From assembly GCA_030867875.1 (NCBI GenBank), contig JAOWCC010001634.1:136048365-136112364 (forward strand): 64,000 bases of DNA, read 5' to 3'. The notes under the pieces are model-generated. The model searched no databases. It worked only from the letters and a program-made list of their open reading frames with translations, and was not told where the DNA came from. Source of the DNA: Actinernus sp. WN-2022. Its lineage: Eukaryota > Cnidaria > Anthozoa > Actiniaria > Actinernidae. The position numbers were made by a program, and so were the translations under genes. The first letter of the stretch is position 1. The number at the start of each line of letters is the position of its first letter. Positions 33,734 to 45,472 of this stretch are shown here, piece after piece.

Positions 33734-35266
33734 TTTTAAAGATTATACGTACATCGATCTTTCACACATCACCCATGCAGATGAATAGGGATGAATTCTA
33801 GGATGTGCTCAGTAAAAATACAATTCTTTAAAAGAAAAATGACACTTCGATATCACCATCACACAAATCTTTCTCCGAGTTGTCATATTAATAATTAAAT
33901 ATATTTCATGTTTTGTTTCATATGTTTCGGGAATGGGTATATACCTTGTATATTTCACATGGAATTTAAACATTTGGCTCGACAATTACCCCGTATGATA
34001 TTATATTTCTAGTTATATTTTCAAACGAAGGCATTTCCCCCGAGGATAATATTCCTAACAACAGGTTATAATATAACAGGGACCATTTAATCGTGTAAAT
34101 GCAGATAGATTACCGAACATTTACAATAATTAAGGCACCCTTTTGGAAATATTTATGCAAAAGAAAACTATAGAAACCTATATACCTTTGTAAAGCTTAT
34201 GAAGTGCAGAATACGCTGCATGGAAAATATTTAAATGTAAAGCAATGCTAAGCCAACAAACGCAAAACTGACAAGGTTTATAAAAGTGAATTAGTGACCA
34301 ATCATTTTTTATTTATTTATTTATTATTTATTCATTATTATTTACACTGGAAAAAACGTTGACCCCCTTCCAAATCAAACAAAAACATCATGACCCCCTA
34401 GCACACAGTGATAAAATGATACAGCCCACCCCCCCCCCCCCCCCCCCCCTCCAAAAAAAAGAACTCGCTTCCCTCACACTTTGCCTCTGTGTGCTGTATA
34501 AATATAAATGAAGAAAGGATCGCAGTTTCCTCTCAATGTTGATTGAAATACAAATCCAATAGCTGAAATAAAAATGCCTGGACCTGTCAAAAGCAATTTA
34601 GGAAAGGCGACCTTGTCAGGTTCATCTTGTCAGGGATTTCACAGGGTTTTTCCATTGTGTTTCTGCTTTGAGACACATGAAAAAATTATTCAATGAAATC
34701 CTTGAAATTCTGCAGTTGGTGATCTTTTCCCCCTGCTCAACCTATTAGGATGTGTTTTTGTCACTTTAAAGCAACGGCTTGAGTCAAAATCACCGCTCTT
34801 GGTTGTAGGGGTAAAAGAATCGTACATGAGTCCCAGAGGGGGGGGACCCCTTGTGAAATATTTGTCCATTACCTAGCATGCAATTGGAGGTGGGTACAGG
34901 AAAACTTGGTGGAGAGAAATGCAGTGAAAAGAATAGCGTGGTTCACAGTCGTTTGGTGTGTTTTGCGCAAACAAACCTGGTGGTTGGAAAGATTAAACAA
35001 GGTAATTTAACGACTGAGTGCTGATTTTGTGTTTGCTCTTGATTTCAAGTGCGAATGGGACGGGTGTTTTGAGCCGATTTTTAACTCCTTAAAATTCGTG
35101 AAAATCGAAGAAACAAAAAGATCGCCAAAACAAATGAGCTTTATTCCATCGTGAAAGAGTCAAGCGATCCCTGTTATAGCTCTGACTTTGAAGCCATTCA
35201 TCCCTTCACATAATATCGCAACATCGTCTTTCCGGCATGTCTAGATGTGATGCAACATTTTTTCTC
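33734..35266. other. No gene; simple repeats
   Basis: Contains an (ATTT)n patch (34306-34325) and a run of 21 C (34429-34449). ACAATAATTAAGG at about 34122 recurs near 37884. No reading frame with a recognisable domain. Confidence 0.5.
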
Positions 35267-35362
35267 ATATAGGTCCCAAGGGACCTAACCCAAGGGACCT
35301 AACCCAAGGGACCTAACCCAAGGGACCTAACCCAAGGGACCTAACCCAAGGGACCTATATTA
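35267..35362. repeat. 14-bp minisatellite bounded by an inverted repeat
   Basis: Six copies of AAGGGACCTAACCC in a row, bounded by ATATAGGTCCC and GGGACCTATAT, so the whole array can fold back. Confidence 0.92.
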
Positions 35363-35616
35363 CAGGCTCAGACCCGAAAGAGTTAATTAAATAATTTAAA
35401 CATTATTGGAGGTGTCTTAAAATTATAAAAAATTGGCAGCCCCCATTTCTATACCTATGTTTTTCAATGACCCACCCTTTCAGTTTCTTGAATTTTCGAT
35501 GGCCCCCCTCTTTCTTGCCAGTCCCCCGTAGCCAATGACTACGCAAGGACCACTGGAGCGAGCTTCAAAGCAGGAGTGAAATTCGCGGGTAATTGGTAAA
35601 TAGGTCATATTTGGGA

Positions 35617-35858
35617 ACGCTAAGTTTGTGAAAAACTATACTAGTACTATTAAATGGAATATGAGCGTAAAGCTTTACTCGTAAATAAGAACTTTAAGAA
35701 TATTACTTAAAACTGAAGCGAATTGGGACGGCTGACTAATAAACGGAAAATTGTGGGCGTGAAACTCAATTCAAGGGACTTTACGCCCGGAACATTTATC
35801 AGTATGTTATTGAGTGAATAATAGTACTATATAGTAAAGTTTTTCACAAACTTAGCGT
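35617..35858. mobile_element. 242-bp MITE
   Basis: ACGCTAAGTTTGTGAAAAAC at the left is inverted at the right (ACTTTTTCACAAACTTAGCGT with one base gained), with AGTACTATT/AATAGTACT continuing the arms. Confidence 0.8.
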
Positions 35859-36548
35859 GTATCGAATGTCCCGTCATATTTCAAAAGAAACCCCGAAGAA
35901 ACCTTCAATAAACGATTGATAAAAGACTCTAATAAATGCACGTTTGTTATTTCGAAGAAGGGAAGCTACAACAACAGTACGCAAATTATTTGGATAACAG
36001 CTCCCGCTAAAAGTCCACGGGGTGTCCGTGGCACAAGAAGGGTTTATAACGCCTCGATGATTTATTTAGTTTCCTTCTAAATACGTTTTTTTCTAAATAT
36101 CTTGCAAGGTTATATATCTTTTGAAATAATGTTTTTTTCTAAAGTGTAGAACAATCCATAACCTTAACCACCAAATGTTAGTATTAAATAATGAATGTAG
36201 TACAATTATTCCAATATTCCTTTTCAAAAACGTTGAACCTGTAGATACATAGCATTGGACGTAATATTAATATTTTACTGTGAAGATACAAATGGATTAA
36301 GGACAAAGGGTTATATTAGGGGCTACTATATCGTTATGTTTTTTTTGCATGTTCTGAGTGGCAAAAACGCGATTAACAAACCTTTGCTGTTATATTTCTA
36401 TTGCAGAACTGTATCTTTTGTCAAGACTCATTTCTATTTTGCTGACAATAAATTTCTGATAATCCAAAGATATTCCAATACCAGGAAGAGAGAAAGACAA
36501 TCGAATTTACAACAAAGAGTTCCATTTAGGAAATAGAACACATTTTCC
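35859..36548. other. No gene seen
   Basis: A 93-codon frame at 36255-36536 has no recognisable feature. Confidence 0.45.
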
Positions 36549-36685
36549 GTTTTCCATAGAGTGATGGAAACACGAGTGGGACATTGGGAGAACGAGAAAT
36601 GGCTGTGGGAACACGAGCCCGAAGGGCGAATGGTTCCACTGCTATTTCGAGCTCTTCCACAAGTGTTTCTATAGCTCTATGGTAA
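36549..36685. repeat. 137-bp imperfect palindrome
   Basis: TTTTCCATAGAGTGATGGAA and an inverted, diverged copy (TTTCTATAGCTCTATGGTAA) border G/C-richer sequence. Probably a short MITE. Confidence 0.5.
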
Positions 36686-37154
36686 CAAGCAAAACATGTT
36701 TTCCATTTCATTTATAAAATAAACGAGTATAAAAACACGATAAAACTTTCGTTATATTTGATAATCAAAATGTAATCCTCCCAAGTAGCTCAAGTGTAAT
36801 ACAGTACTGCTCGAGACCTGTATTCTGATTGCACCCATTATACTGTAGCTGTATTGTTTTTGTACTGCACGTTCTAAAGGTTATGGTGTTTTGTATTATT
36901 GGGCCGGGTAAGCCAATGCTGTGGCTCGTTTCGAGCGGTACAGGCCGGCTCTACCTCAAGCGCGCGCTCAACTTTAACTAGTGTTCTAATCATAAATCCT
37001 GCAAACTGATTGGCCAAGCTACTTACTATCTATGTCCGCGGAGGCAAACTATCAGGCGTTATAGTTCACCACAAAATTTTGACGCGCGTTCATTGGCCAA
37101 AAGTGATCACGTGACGTGATAGTTGTCGTCCGCGGAGGCAAACTATTAGGCGAT
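36686..37154. other. No gene; repeats of GGAGGCAAACTAT
   Basis: GTCCGCGGAGGCAAACTATCAGGCG (37033) recurs at 37130 in slightly changed form. These are probably the left part of the hairpin family that follows. Confidence 0.45.
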
Positions 37155-37605
37155 AGTGCCCGCTGAGAGCTGAAGACAATTTTGCGATGAACAATAACGA
37201 CAAATAGACTGTGTTTGTCTCGGAACTATCGGCTGATAGTTACCCTTGGAAATTTGATGTTCTTAAAACTAGCATATAAGCTCTCGAACTTCGTTCTCGG
37301 GCTTATATTTGTTTTAAGAACATCAAATTTCCGCGGGCAACTATCAGCCGATAGTTCCTCGACGGACACAGTCTATTTGTATAATAGTGCCCGCTGAGCA
37401 CGAAAGGCAAGTTTGTGTTGAACAATAACGCAAATAGACTGACGTGTGTCTGTCTCGGAACTATCGGCTGATAGTTTCCCTTGGAAATTTGATGTTCTTA
37501 AAATTCGTTTTCGGGCCTATATTTGTTTTAAGAACATCAAATTTCCGCGGGCAACTATCAGCCGATAGTTCCTCGACGGACACAGTCTATTTGTATAATA
37601 GAACC
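37155..37605. repeat. Tandemly duplicated hairpin element
   Basis: Two adjacent units of about 225 bp each begin ATAGTGCCCGCTGAG and end GACACAGTCTATTTGTATAA. Each holds a palindrome: GGAACTATCGGCTGATAGTT and its inverse, with GGAAATTTGATGTTCTTAAA inverted inside. Unit 2 has lost about 20 bp from the loop. Confidence 0.9.
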
Positions 37606-38203
37606 TTCGAGCTCATAGTCTAATTGTGATATAGAAATACGGATTTCAGCCAATCCAAGCGCATGTACTATTGAATCTATTATATAAGGGTAATTGAAAT
37701 GTATACGTATCTTACATTGGTCAGTTAGGAAAAAGGCTGAATTTTAACATCACTAACTGCATTGCATTCAGTCAACAACTTGGCAGCGGGTTTGTAATGT
37801 ATTGAAAAGTCATGGTGAGTACGTTCTACTATAACAGATCAGTACCATACCATGTATGTGGCGATAGCCTTACCGAATACTTACAATAATTAAGGTATTC
37901 TTTAAGAATTAATTATCCAACACCTATGCCATAAATTCTGTCAGGAAAGAGATTAACTAAGTTTAACTAAGTTTAAAACCACGAAAAGTTATTCAGTGAA
38001 ATTTTTGCATTACATGTAGTAAGCCTACTTCTGCTTGAGTCTCTGCTCCGAGGCAAAAGTTAAAAGAAAGAGAGTAGTAACCAGAAGGACTTGTAGCCCC
38101 GTGATTATTAGCTTATCTAATGCATTGAAAAGTCATAAATACGTAATGTGCTGACACAACAGGCCTCAAATTGCTAAAGAAAGGAGATCCAACTCCTTCA
38201 GTT
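37606..38203. other. No gene seen
   Basis: Non-coding spacer. Confidence 0.45.
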
Positions 38204-38204
38204 A

Positions 38205-38328
38205 AGGCCCGTTTCAAACGTCGAACTTTTCATGCGGCGAACCCAATTACATCAAACGAAGCCGCCTAATTATCTTTTGTTTCAATTGCATTCGGCGCAT
38301 GAAAAGTTCGACGTTTGAATCGGGCCTT
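38205..38328. mobile_element. Short MITE (AGGCCCG ends)
   Basis: AGGCCCGTTTCAAACGTCGA then ACTTTTCATGC is inverted at the right (GCGCATGAAAAGTTCGACGT). TA lies outside both ends. Confidence 0.8.
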
Positions 38329-38329
38329 A

Positions 38330-39670
38330 TAGTTGAAGTGAAGGCGCCGGTCACTTCTCTCTTGAAACTTCGCAATAAGATTATAAAGGTTAGTGTCCTG
38401 TGACAGTTTTTCTCAGTTGATTGATTTTATTTCATATTACTTTTTTTTGCCTGATTTTATAATATTTTCGAAAAAGAAGTAAGCAGTTTTCATCGATTTA
38501 CGTTTTCTAGGCGAGATTTTATAGTCTTTGAAAGTAGTCAGTCATCATTTCAGGAAACGAGCTGCATTATCGGCTTAGCTTACGATTATTGTCAGCTCAT
38601 TTAAAATTTATTTTGCTGTTATACTCTCTTATAGTAGCTGACAGATAGTTGACTGATTGATTAGTATAGTTGACAGATTCAAGAAATGCTCTCGATTTAC
38701 GATCACCTGAATTAGAGTTAATGAATGCTAGGTTTCTTTGAACAATCGGCAATATGATTCTATTCTATTCATGAAAATCGAGTGCATATAGTGTCTTCTC
38801 AGTCTTTTAAATTTGTCTCATCAATTGTGGGAAAATGGACTTGTTAGTCGTTCGAAATAAATCCATATTCAAAAGATTGGTTATATTGAAGCCTAGCTGA
38901 AACAAAGCCAGTTGTGATCTCGTACCCTGCGAGCAGAGCCTTCTTCAATTTCAAAAAAGCGAAGAGAACAAAATGCTCTGCAGCAGCATTCGTGTTGTTT
39001 TTCGCCCAAGATTCTGGGCTTAGTAGTAAACTAAGTTTATCAGAGCACGGCTAAGTTTTGGGTTTAAATTGATGACCAAATCGAGTAACGGGGGACGGAA
39101 TGGGAAACAGCAGATGACTCTTTACGTTTACTAAAATATTTGTGCGGTCGAATAAATTACAAATACATCTACACAATGGGAGCTAGGGTGCAGCATCGAT
39201 AAGTCCAAGATTTGGTTTCTCGAAGTAAAGAGTTAGAGAAAACACAACTTCGACGTCACTTTCGTCCCCATTACTCTAGGCAAACAGTATTCGAAACCGA
39301 GTACAAATATATCGTCTATAAAACTAGCCTCGAGGTAGTCTAAAAAGAAACCATTAGGCTTAGGTGAATTTAGGCTTCCTCTTCAGAAGAAAGCAGGCAA
39401 ATTTAGGTAACGTTTTAACTATGGAGTAGACCTTTGAAAAATGAGTTTAAAAGGTCTCCTTAAGGATTTCTATAATGGCTAGTAATGATGATTGCTAAGA
39501 AAACAAAAAGTATCGTATTCTCGAGTAAGAGAAACAAGCCCTTCCATCCTGTTCTTTATTTTTCAAATAATGTCATCGAGGATATTATTTCGCATGGTCA
39601 TTAGGGAATAACTTTAACATGTAATCCGTCTTTCTTGGCGTCCCCATATTTTTAAAATTCATCAAAAAGC
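38330..39670. other. No gene seen
   Basis: 1.3 kb of AT-rich sequence without reading frames above 60 codons or an obvious repeat. Confidence 0.5.
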
Positions 39671-39673
39671 ATA

Positions 39674-40245
39674 TAAAAACTTAACATGATTAAAAGCTTG
39701 CAGTTTAAATTGGAAAGACGTATGTCACTCGAAATTTTATATAAATCTTTATCTTCATCTTTAGAATATGCAGATGTTGTACAGGATAGTTGTTTGCCCA
39801 TTAATTGTGATCTTGAAATTCTTCAACTCGAAGCGGCTAGGATCGTAACTGATGCTATGAAGGATACACATCGAGAGAGCCTGTTTTACGACGCTGCCTG
39901 GCCTTTACATTAAATAATCGGCGAGGCGATGATGTATCAAACGTTAAATAATTTAGTTCCTCCTTATTTGTTGGAACCATGTCCTGACACAACCAGAGTC
40001 AGAACAACTGAAGCTACAGCCTTCGCATGAACTTAGTCTTGTATATACCCTTACTGAACGTTTATAATAGCAAGTCGTATATTTGCTCTTCTATTAAACT
40101 TTGGAACGGGCTTTCAGAGGAAGTTCGCATTTTTCTATCCTTGCTAGTTTTCAGAGAAAAGTTACCAAATGGCACAAATACTCAACACGAAACTCTTTAT
40201 GTTATAATGGGAATCACTTTCCAGCTATTTTACAGTGCCGTATGA
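39674..40245 (+). pseudogene. LINE RT C-terminal fragment
   Basis: A 75-codon frame includes SLEYADVVQDSC and LEILQLEAARIVTDAM, which match the LEYADVVWD/QLEAARIVTG block downstream of the RT in several LINEs. After a stop the next frame reads MMYQTLNNLVPPYLLE and later LWNGLSEEVR. Stops and frameshifts throughout; both ends are lost. Confidence 0.75.
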
Positions 40246-40304
40246 TCATCAGTATCGTTTTTCAAAAAAATTGCGTTAGTCGGCACGTGCCTGTACTTGT
40301 GCAT

Positions 40305-40672
40305 GGTGCCACCCACACCGCGGCAAAACGTCACGCGCATGCGTATTTGCTATTTCTTGTCCGCGCGCGGCCGCCCCCAGTTTCCCGCGAAAACTGAAAT
40401 GAAACAACAGGCATATGCCGTGATTTTAACGTTTCTGCTTAAAAGTATTCATTTGTGAACTGTTTTGTCAAAAACTAAGAAAACTACTTAAAAGCTAAGC
40501 CTAAGACTTTGACAGGTTGAAGTTTTCTTAATTTGTAATTCATTGTGAGTTTACTAAGTTATAAAATTGTTTACTAAAAAAGTTGAAACCCTCGGTAATT
40601 TGTATTTGATAGCAGAGCCTTCGTTCTTTTGGCCAGCGGAGCATACCGTTTTGCCGCGGTGTGGGTGCCACC
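40305..40672. mobile_element. 368-bp MITE
   Basis: GGTGCCACCCACACCGCGGC plus AAAACG is exactly inverted at 40647-40672. The target duplication is unclear (perhaps GCC). Confidence 0.8.
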
Positions 40673-41266
40673 AATCAATCAGCCGAATTCTTTTATTGTG
40701 ACTGATATGCTGCTTATCGTAACATGTTGCTTACCTCCGCTGGTCAGTTGTTTGGTAGTAAATGGCTAAATGCGTCAAATAGAATTAGACTAAAATTGAT
40801 ATTAAACGGCATACCTGATGTTTCTTTTAATTTGAACGTTTCCTTTTTTCGTCATATTCAATCCTTTGTTATTGAAATAAGACGGTTTAAGTAATGATCC
40901 TTGTAAAACAATAGCAGAATCCATTGTTCTGCGGCATTGAGCCTGACTCGCATAGGATTCTCGTGCGTTGTAGAATATAGATACACTGGGCGATAGGGAT
41001 GAATATTATGAAATAAAGTTGCTGAAAGTACGTGCTTGTTTCATTCCATTTTAATGAGGAAATCCTTTTCCAACCAATAGGAATTACCGAACACAAAAGC
41101 TACGAAATATTGTACTTGCTGCTTGTCTCCGAGTGTGTCAACACCTGTTTCAAAAAAGGTCATCCCTTAGAAGCGGCAAACGATAAGTGACGAGCGACAT
41201 ACCCAGGCCGAAATGGATTGTGGTTGTTGAGTCTGGTGAATTCGTTTGTTTTTGGAGTCAAAGGCT
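40673..41266. other. No gene seen
   Basis: Non-coding; a 69-codon minus-strand frame has no motif. Confidence 0.45.
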
Positions 41267-41270
41267 TTAA

Positions 41271-43087
41271 AGGCGCAGTGTCACGGTACTGCGCATGTCA
41301 CAGTCTCCAGACATTGAATTAACAGCTGCATTGTGTAACATCCAATGAGAATCAATCAAAATAAATTGCCGGAAACGCCACACTCTACGGGTGATAGCCG
41401 TGATTCACAGATTGTAGTTTTGCACAGTATATGGCGAGATTTACAAGGATTTATTCTTCCGGCTACATTCAAGGTAAACAGCATCGAGTAAAGAATGGTA
41501 TCTATATTTCATTACTTGCTTGTATTTTTTGCTGTTTCCAGTCGTAAACAGTCCGAATTTGACCAAAGTGATACAAGCTGCTCGCGTCCGTAGATATATA
41601 TTTCTTCGTTATGCACTTTTGACATGAAATCATTCTCCAAATGGCACAATTGTTTTATTTCTATATGATTAATAACACAGTTCTCTGCTGTAAATAGATT
41701 ACAACATTGTATGGAAGATTTCTTGTCTTAAAGTTTGGAAACGTAACACATGCATTTGACGCTAGAAAGTTCAGTACTCGCGGAAGTACGAGTGGTTGTT
41801 TACTAGTTTGCACTATCGGCTGTTATGGACTGGAAACTTACTTTCACAGCTTAATATTTATGTCGATTGGTCAGAAGGATATCTTGTTTAGATGCTATGG
41901 TCCTTTCGGCATCAGGAAATCTTGAAACAGGAGTTTTCGTACAGTATTTCAAGCTATGCTGTAGCGCGAGTTCAGTTAAGTTACAAATGTCCGTGAAACT
42001 ATAAATAGCGCGTTCACTATTATCAGTTTGCTCTATGTATTCAATAATTACTTCAATAATTACTTCATATGTATGTCGATTGGTCACAAGGATTTCCTCT
42101 TTCAGTTTTCTCCGTTAGTTTGGGATTTATTCTTGGAGATTTCGTACAGTTTAGCGACCATGTGTCGAAAGTAGAAATGTTCGCTTGTCACGAAAGTGCG
42201 TAAACTTACAAGTGGTTTCATAACGGTTCGATGTTTGACTCTCATGTAGTCGATAATAACTTCTATAGCTTCATATGTATGTCGATTGGTCACAAGGATT
42301 TCCTCTTTCAGTTGTTCCCGTTAGTTTGGACATTAGGGATTTATTCTTGGAGATTTCGTAACGTTTAGCGACCGTGTGTCGAAAGTAGAAATGCTCGCTT
42401 GTCACGAAAGTGCGCAAACTTACAAGTGGTTTCATAACAGTTTGAAGCTTGACTCTCATGTAGTCGATAATAACTTCTATAGCTTCATATGTATGTCGAT
42501 TGCTCACAAGGCTATCGTGTTTGAGTTCTTGAGGTTGTTTTGCCAGCAAAGAAAGGTTTTATCTAACTTTTCGTACAGTCTTTGCACTCCGGTCGGTTCA
42601 TATAATTTCAACCTCGTTTCTAAGCCGTAGATATATTTCTTCGTATCGCTGTTGAAAACTGCCATATCATTTATAATATGACTTGAAAAATTGCCATGTG
42701 TTTCGTGAACTCTACTGGACATCCAAACCCTCTTCGCTTCTGGTTGGAATGCCAAAAAGCTTCCAATTTCTTGCGTTTTTCGGCTGCTGCATTCAGAGTA
42801 CTCAGTGGCCGTTTTCTCCGCCGGTAAGCATCACTTATGCTTTTTTGTTTTAGTTGTGTTGTAGTCTGCAACGACTAATTTTGAATAAACAAATAACTAA
42901 AACTTATTTAAGCACATCTTACATTTCCATAAATGACCAAAGGAGGCAAGGATGAGTTCAAAAAGAACACTGATGGAAGTCGATTTAAAAATCGATATTT
43001 CACCGCTCTGAGAACTTCGTTCCGGGCCGGAACATATTCAAAAATCATCAGATTTTCACACATGCGCAGTACCGTGACACTGCGCCT
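41271..43087. mobile_element. 1.8-kb TTAA-inserted element with internal ~210-bp tandem repeats
   Basis: The ends are AGGCGCAGTGTCACGGTACT then GCGCATGT and its inverse (about 28 bp), with TTAA at 41267-41270 and 43088-43091. The interior has four units beginning ATGTCGATTG at 41860, 42073, 42279 and 42493. Units 2 and 3 are nearly identical; 1 and 4 are diverged. Minus-strand frames of 63-92 codons follow the repeats. The unit lengths (213, 206 and 214) are not all multiples of 3, so I do not call them genes. Kolobok or piggyBac-like by target site. Confidence 0.85.
41860..42620. repeat. ~210-bp tandem repeat array inside the TTAA element
   Basis: Four units with 206-214 bp spacing share ATGTCGATTGGTCACAAGG, GAGATTTCGTA and TGTCGAAAGTAGAAATG. 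Confidence 0.85.
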
Positions 43088-43091
43088 TTAA

Positions 43092-44106
43092 CCCTTTATA
43101 GCTCGTAGGCCACTCCTGTGGCCATTTACTGGTTACTCGCTTTGAGTGTTTCAGTCTTGCTAAGTTTAAAGAGCAAAGCCCTGAGATTCACACACAGCAT
43201 AATGTATAAACAAATGATCCTATCGAAATGCATTAGGCATATTACAAATGAATAATTTCATCTACATCCTCCTTTCTTTGTATAAGTGAACTTAGGTTAA
43301 CATTTTTCCATTTCAGAAAAAGTAGCTAAAATGGCACTTACAAAAAAAAAAATTCTCCTCAGATTCTAACATTTCTCACAAAAATGCATATTTCACATAA
43401 AATTTAGAGTTTCATGTTTGCACTAACCTCACTTTCTGTCTCCCAACACCTAAACTTGCCCAGAACCAAGCCATTCTGTCCACAAGCACTTTACAGCAAG
43501 CTAAATTCATCCATAATGACTGCAAAGCATGCCGGGAAATCCTACCAAACAGCGACATGGCCCTTCCCCCATCTTCATTCTTCAAAATATAGAAGAAGTC
43601 TAAAGCCATTTCGACCTAATACCTTCATATTGGAATCAATGGCAAGTAAATCTTGTCCAATATTCCAAAAAAGCTATGATAGGTGGCTCCAGACCCCCAT
43701 TTATAAAGCCCACGCTAAAGTGACACAAGACGTCCTGGCCCATTCACGAGTGGGAAATGAGGCTCTTTCTCTGTCACAATAAACTGGCACAAACTCGGTT
43801 CTTTGAGAAAGTGCTGATTGAAGCTCTCATCAGACTTAATGATGTCCTCCAGCACTCTATAAATGGTGAAAAAGGCTTTAAAAAGCCTGAAATTCTCTGT
43901 ATTCCTCCAAACAAACTTGCCGCCAGCTCCGTTAAGTAAATCCACAACTGCTTTCAAAATGGCCGTCTAAAAACTTTGAGCTCCCAGTATTATTGGTCAG
44001 ATGAAAATTCCATGGTAACAATGGCTATATATTCTTTAGGGGGGGAGGGTTCGTTTTAGTGTAGAAACAGCTAAAAATCAGTTAAAATCTCTTGGGCTAT
44101 AAAGGG
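43092..44106. mobile_element. 1.0-kb piggyBac-like TTAA element
   Basis: CCCTTTATAGC at the left and GCTATAAAGGG at the right are flanked by TTAA at 43088-43091 and 44107-44110. TTAA followed by CCC is the classic piggyBac border. A minus-strand frame at 43715-43957 (80 codons) and others at 43412-43782 overlap on opposite strands and show no transposase motif. Confidence 0.75.
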
Positions 44107-44110
44107 TTAA

Positions 44111-44486
44111 GAAGAATATTAATGGTTTCCTTCGAATGGATTTTCGAATTACACAGTATTCCATTCCGCATAGCTGCCGCCAGTTATCAGTAATGACAAT
44201 CTTATTTGAAATAGGTGAATGTAAAGTGCTTTCACGGCTGTTAACTTATCTTCCAGAAACAAGAAAATGAGGATTTCATGAGCATTTCATCACTAGGAGA
44301 AGTTAATCGTTGAGTCAAACTTTTTTGTAGTGTGCCATTTGGATACGCGAGGCGACTCCAAAAGGGATTGCTTTAGTACAATGTGGTGGATGCGCACTCT
44401 CAGGGTGTAGATAAATGTGACAATCAGTAGGTTTAGAATATACATCCGTCACAATAAACCCATTAACTAAACTGAGAGTGAGATCA
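44111..44486. other. No gene seen
   Basis: Non-coding spacer before the LINE end. Confidence 0.45.
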
Positions 44487-44492
44487 AGAACA

Positions 44493-44512
44493 TGATAGAT
44501 AGATAGATAGAT
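44493..44512. repeat. (GATA)n microsatellite
   Basis: Five GATA units; tail of the minus-strand LINE. Confidence 0.9.
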
Positions 44513-45105
44513 AACTTTATTAAAGTGTCAAGATTAATAGCAGTTGCCCACTAAGTAGGGACACTAACAAAAATAAATAAATAAATAAAATAAACATAAT
44601 ACAAAATAAAATCATGACTAATACTAAATATATCTAAAAAAAACATTTAAAAAACTATCTAAGTGACAAACTATCTAAGTAACAAACTATCTAAGTGACA
44701 AACATTTAAACACTTAAAAATATGTACAGTAAGTTGCTTTATATAAAATATGTACCTAAGATGCACATAAGATACAGTTTTTACAGCCGTTGCTTGTAAA
44801 ACTTTCTAAGTTTAGCTTTCTGATTGCCTTTTTAAAGGCTTCAATTCAGTGATGGCGCGTTACGTATATTGGAGTCCAGTTTGGACCACAGCTGAGGTCC
44901 TAAGTATCTCAAAGAATGCTTGCCATAGCTAGTTGTGCTAAATCTAGGTATTACAAACTCCTTCACTCTGAGATTATAGTTGCTGCTATTGAATGAAAAT
45001 AAATCACATATTTACTGTGGGCAAAGCTTATTCTTTACTCTATACATTATTGTCGTAATATCCTGTAATCTCTTGTTCTTTAATGTTGGTAGTTTGGAAC
45101 TTATC
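44493..45105 (-). mobile_element. LINE 3' end, 5'-truncated
   Basis: The minus strand reads LKNKRLQDITTIMYRVKNKL, FSFNSSNYNLRVKEFVIPRF and SLRYLGPQLWSKLDSNIRNA, a LINE ORF2 C-terminus, followed by a 3' UTR with AATAAAGTTATC and a (TATC)n tail at 44493-44512. In-frame stops are present. Confidence 0.8.
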
Positions 45106-45112
45106 CGAATAA

Positions 45113-45472
45113 ACTAGTACTAAAACTGGCAGAACCTACACCATTAAACAGCACATTAGCTGCACCTCTAAGAACATTATATATCTGGTTACATGTAAGA
45201 AATGTTCAATCCAATATGTTGGTTCAACAAGTACTGAACTTAGGGTTAGGTTCCGTAATCATAAGTCTCATATGAAGACTAATAAGAAGACTTGCGAGGT
45301 AGCCATCCATTTTAATAGTCAACCGCACAATCTTTCTGATTTTGAATTTATTGGTATCGAACAAATTTTAAATACTTCTAATAATCAGGACAAAGTCCTC
45401 TTGACTAGGGAGGTTTTCTGGAGTACTCAATTATGCACACTCAACCCACATGGACTTAACAAAAGGCAATAA
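45113..45472 (+). pseudogene. Penelope-like element, GIY-YIG endonuclease end
   Basis: About 119 codons run open to a TAA. The order is GRTYTIKQHISCTSKNIIYL, CKKCSIQYVGSTST, LRVRFRNHKSHMK and an alpha/beta C-terminal part. IIYLVTC...YVGST is the GIY-YIG signature as found in Penelope-like retroelements, with the usual Cys-x2-Cys before it. The reverse transcriptase is missing, so this is a 5'-truncated copy. It starts where the preceding minus-strand LINE ends. Confidence 0.85.

Noticed and set aside
35267..35362. Interstitial telomere
   Set aside because: The unit is 14 bp and not TTAGGG; only part of it resembles the telomere repeat.
41851..42871. Minus-strand frames with repeated NRHTYEAIEVIIDY strings
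   Set aside because: They reflect the 206-214-bp tandem units, whose lengths are not consistently multiples of 3, so no continuous protein is maintained.
43412..43957. Possible gene inside the piggyBac-like element
   Set aside because: Frames of 60-122 codons overlap on both strands and show no DDD transposase motif or plausible splice pattern that I can support.
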